Positions 35,880 to 36,274 of a stretch of 36,274 nucleotides of DNA are shown here, one piece after another. Source of the stretch: Sulfurimonas sp. (GTDB lineage Bacteria; Campylobacterota; Campylobacteria; Campylobacterales; Sulfurimonadaceae); assembly GCA_027056465.1 (NCBI GenBank), contig JALUKS010000199.1, positions 12,071-48,344 on the forward strand, written 5' to 3'. The notes beneath the pieces were generated by a model. That model saw only the letters and a program-made list of their open reading frames with translations, had not been told where the DNA came from and ran no database searches. Each line of letters starts with the position of its first letter. Positions within the stretch are counted from its first letter, which is position 1. The position numbers and the translations under genes were made by a program.

Positions 35880-36274
35880 ATGAATAAAATATTTATAATA
35901 TCAATCTTGATAACTTTACTCAATGCAGCAAATCCAAAGCCATATGCAGTACTTGGGGATACAATATATAATAATGTGAGTAAAATAAAAAGACTTAAAG
36001 AACTTTCAGCATATAAACTCTATGATGATGATATAAATAAGTATCTGTTAGATGTAGTGAATGCCAAGGCAATAGGTTATCAAGTAGAAAATAATCCAAC
36101 AAAAAAAATGAGTTATCTCACAACACTACGTAAGCTTTCTAAAAAGAATGATTATTACATGAGAAGTATAGATACTATATACAAATCTACTCTTCAGCAG
36201 AATGATTTCAAACTCTTTTCTGAGATAATTAATGGTCATTTTATTGATACAAATGCACATAAACAAGAAATAAT
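35880..36274 (+). CDS. hypothetical secreted/periplasmic protein, truncated at window end
   Basis: Open frame MNKIFIISILITLLNAANPKPYAVLGDTIYNNVSKIKRLKELSAYKLYDDDINKYLLDVVNAKAIGYQ... with signal-peptide-like N-terminus and no stop to the edge; absent from the ORF track. Confidence 0.75.
   Translation, partial: MNKIFIISILITLLNAANPKPYAVLGDTIYNNVSKIKRLKELSAYKLYDDDINKYLLDVVNAKAIGYQVENNPTKKMSYLTTLRKLSKKNDYYMRSIDTIYKSTLQQNDFKLFSEIINGHFIDTNAHKQEI

Overview
The window looks like chromosomal DNA from a Campylobacterota (Epsilonproteobacteria) bacterium, probably Sulfurimonas-like. That placement is inferred from gene content and order; no search was run. The left part (about 1-18.2 kb) is mixed: a DNA cytosine-C5 methyltransferase with the start of a coupled gene running off the left edge, two convergent fatty acid desaturases, ilvE, an SPFH/prohibitin-like protein, hisIE, two tandem DUF2393-like membrane proteins, a TIGR01212-type radical SAM protein, purF, a protein with a C-terminal J-domain, a stand-alone DUF234-like predicted nuclease, a DinB-type Y-family polymerase, an AEC transporter, a thioredoxin-like protein, a SpoU/TrmH RNA methyltransferase, YaaA, and a GAF-HD-GYP-class II PDE (metallo-beta-lactamase fold) fusion. 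The right part (about 18.2-35.8 kb) is the conserved translation/transcription block: tRNA-Thr-Tyr-Gly-Thr, tuf, rpmG, tRNA-Trp, secE, nusG, rplK, rplA, rplJ, rplL, rpoB, rpoC, rpsL, rpsG, fusA, then a truncated secreted protein. I see no CRISPR array, transposon, prophage or rRNA. The observations most worth checking are: (1) the HD-GYP/class II phosphodiesterase fusion; (2) long intergenic hairpins in the ribosomal/RNAP operons (25 bp nusG/rplK, 18 bp rpsG/fusA, mutually exclusive stems rplL/rpoB, a 13 bp stem over the tuf stop codon); (3) a perfect 15-bp inverted repeat bracketing tRNA-Thr(GGT), which also has a U-U acceptor mismatch; (4) a gene starting 3 nt after the methyltransferase, possibly its restriction partner. 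I cannot demonstrate a wholly new multi-gene system from this window.
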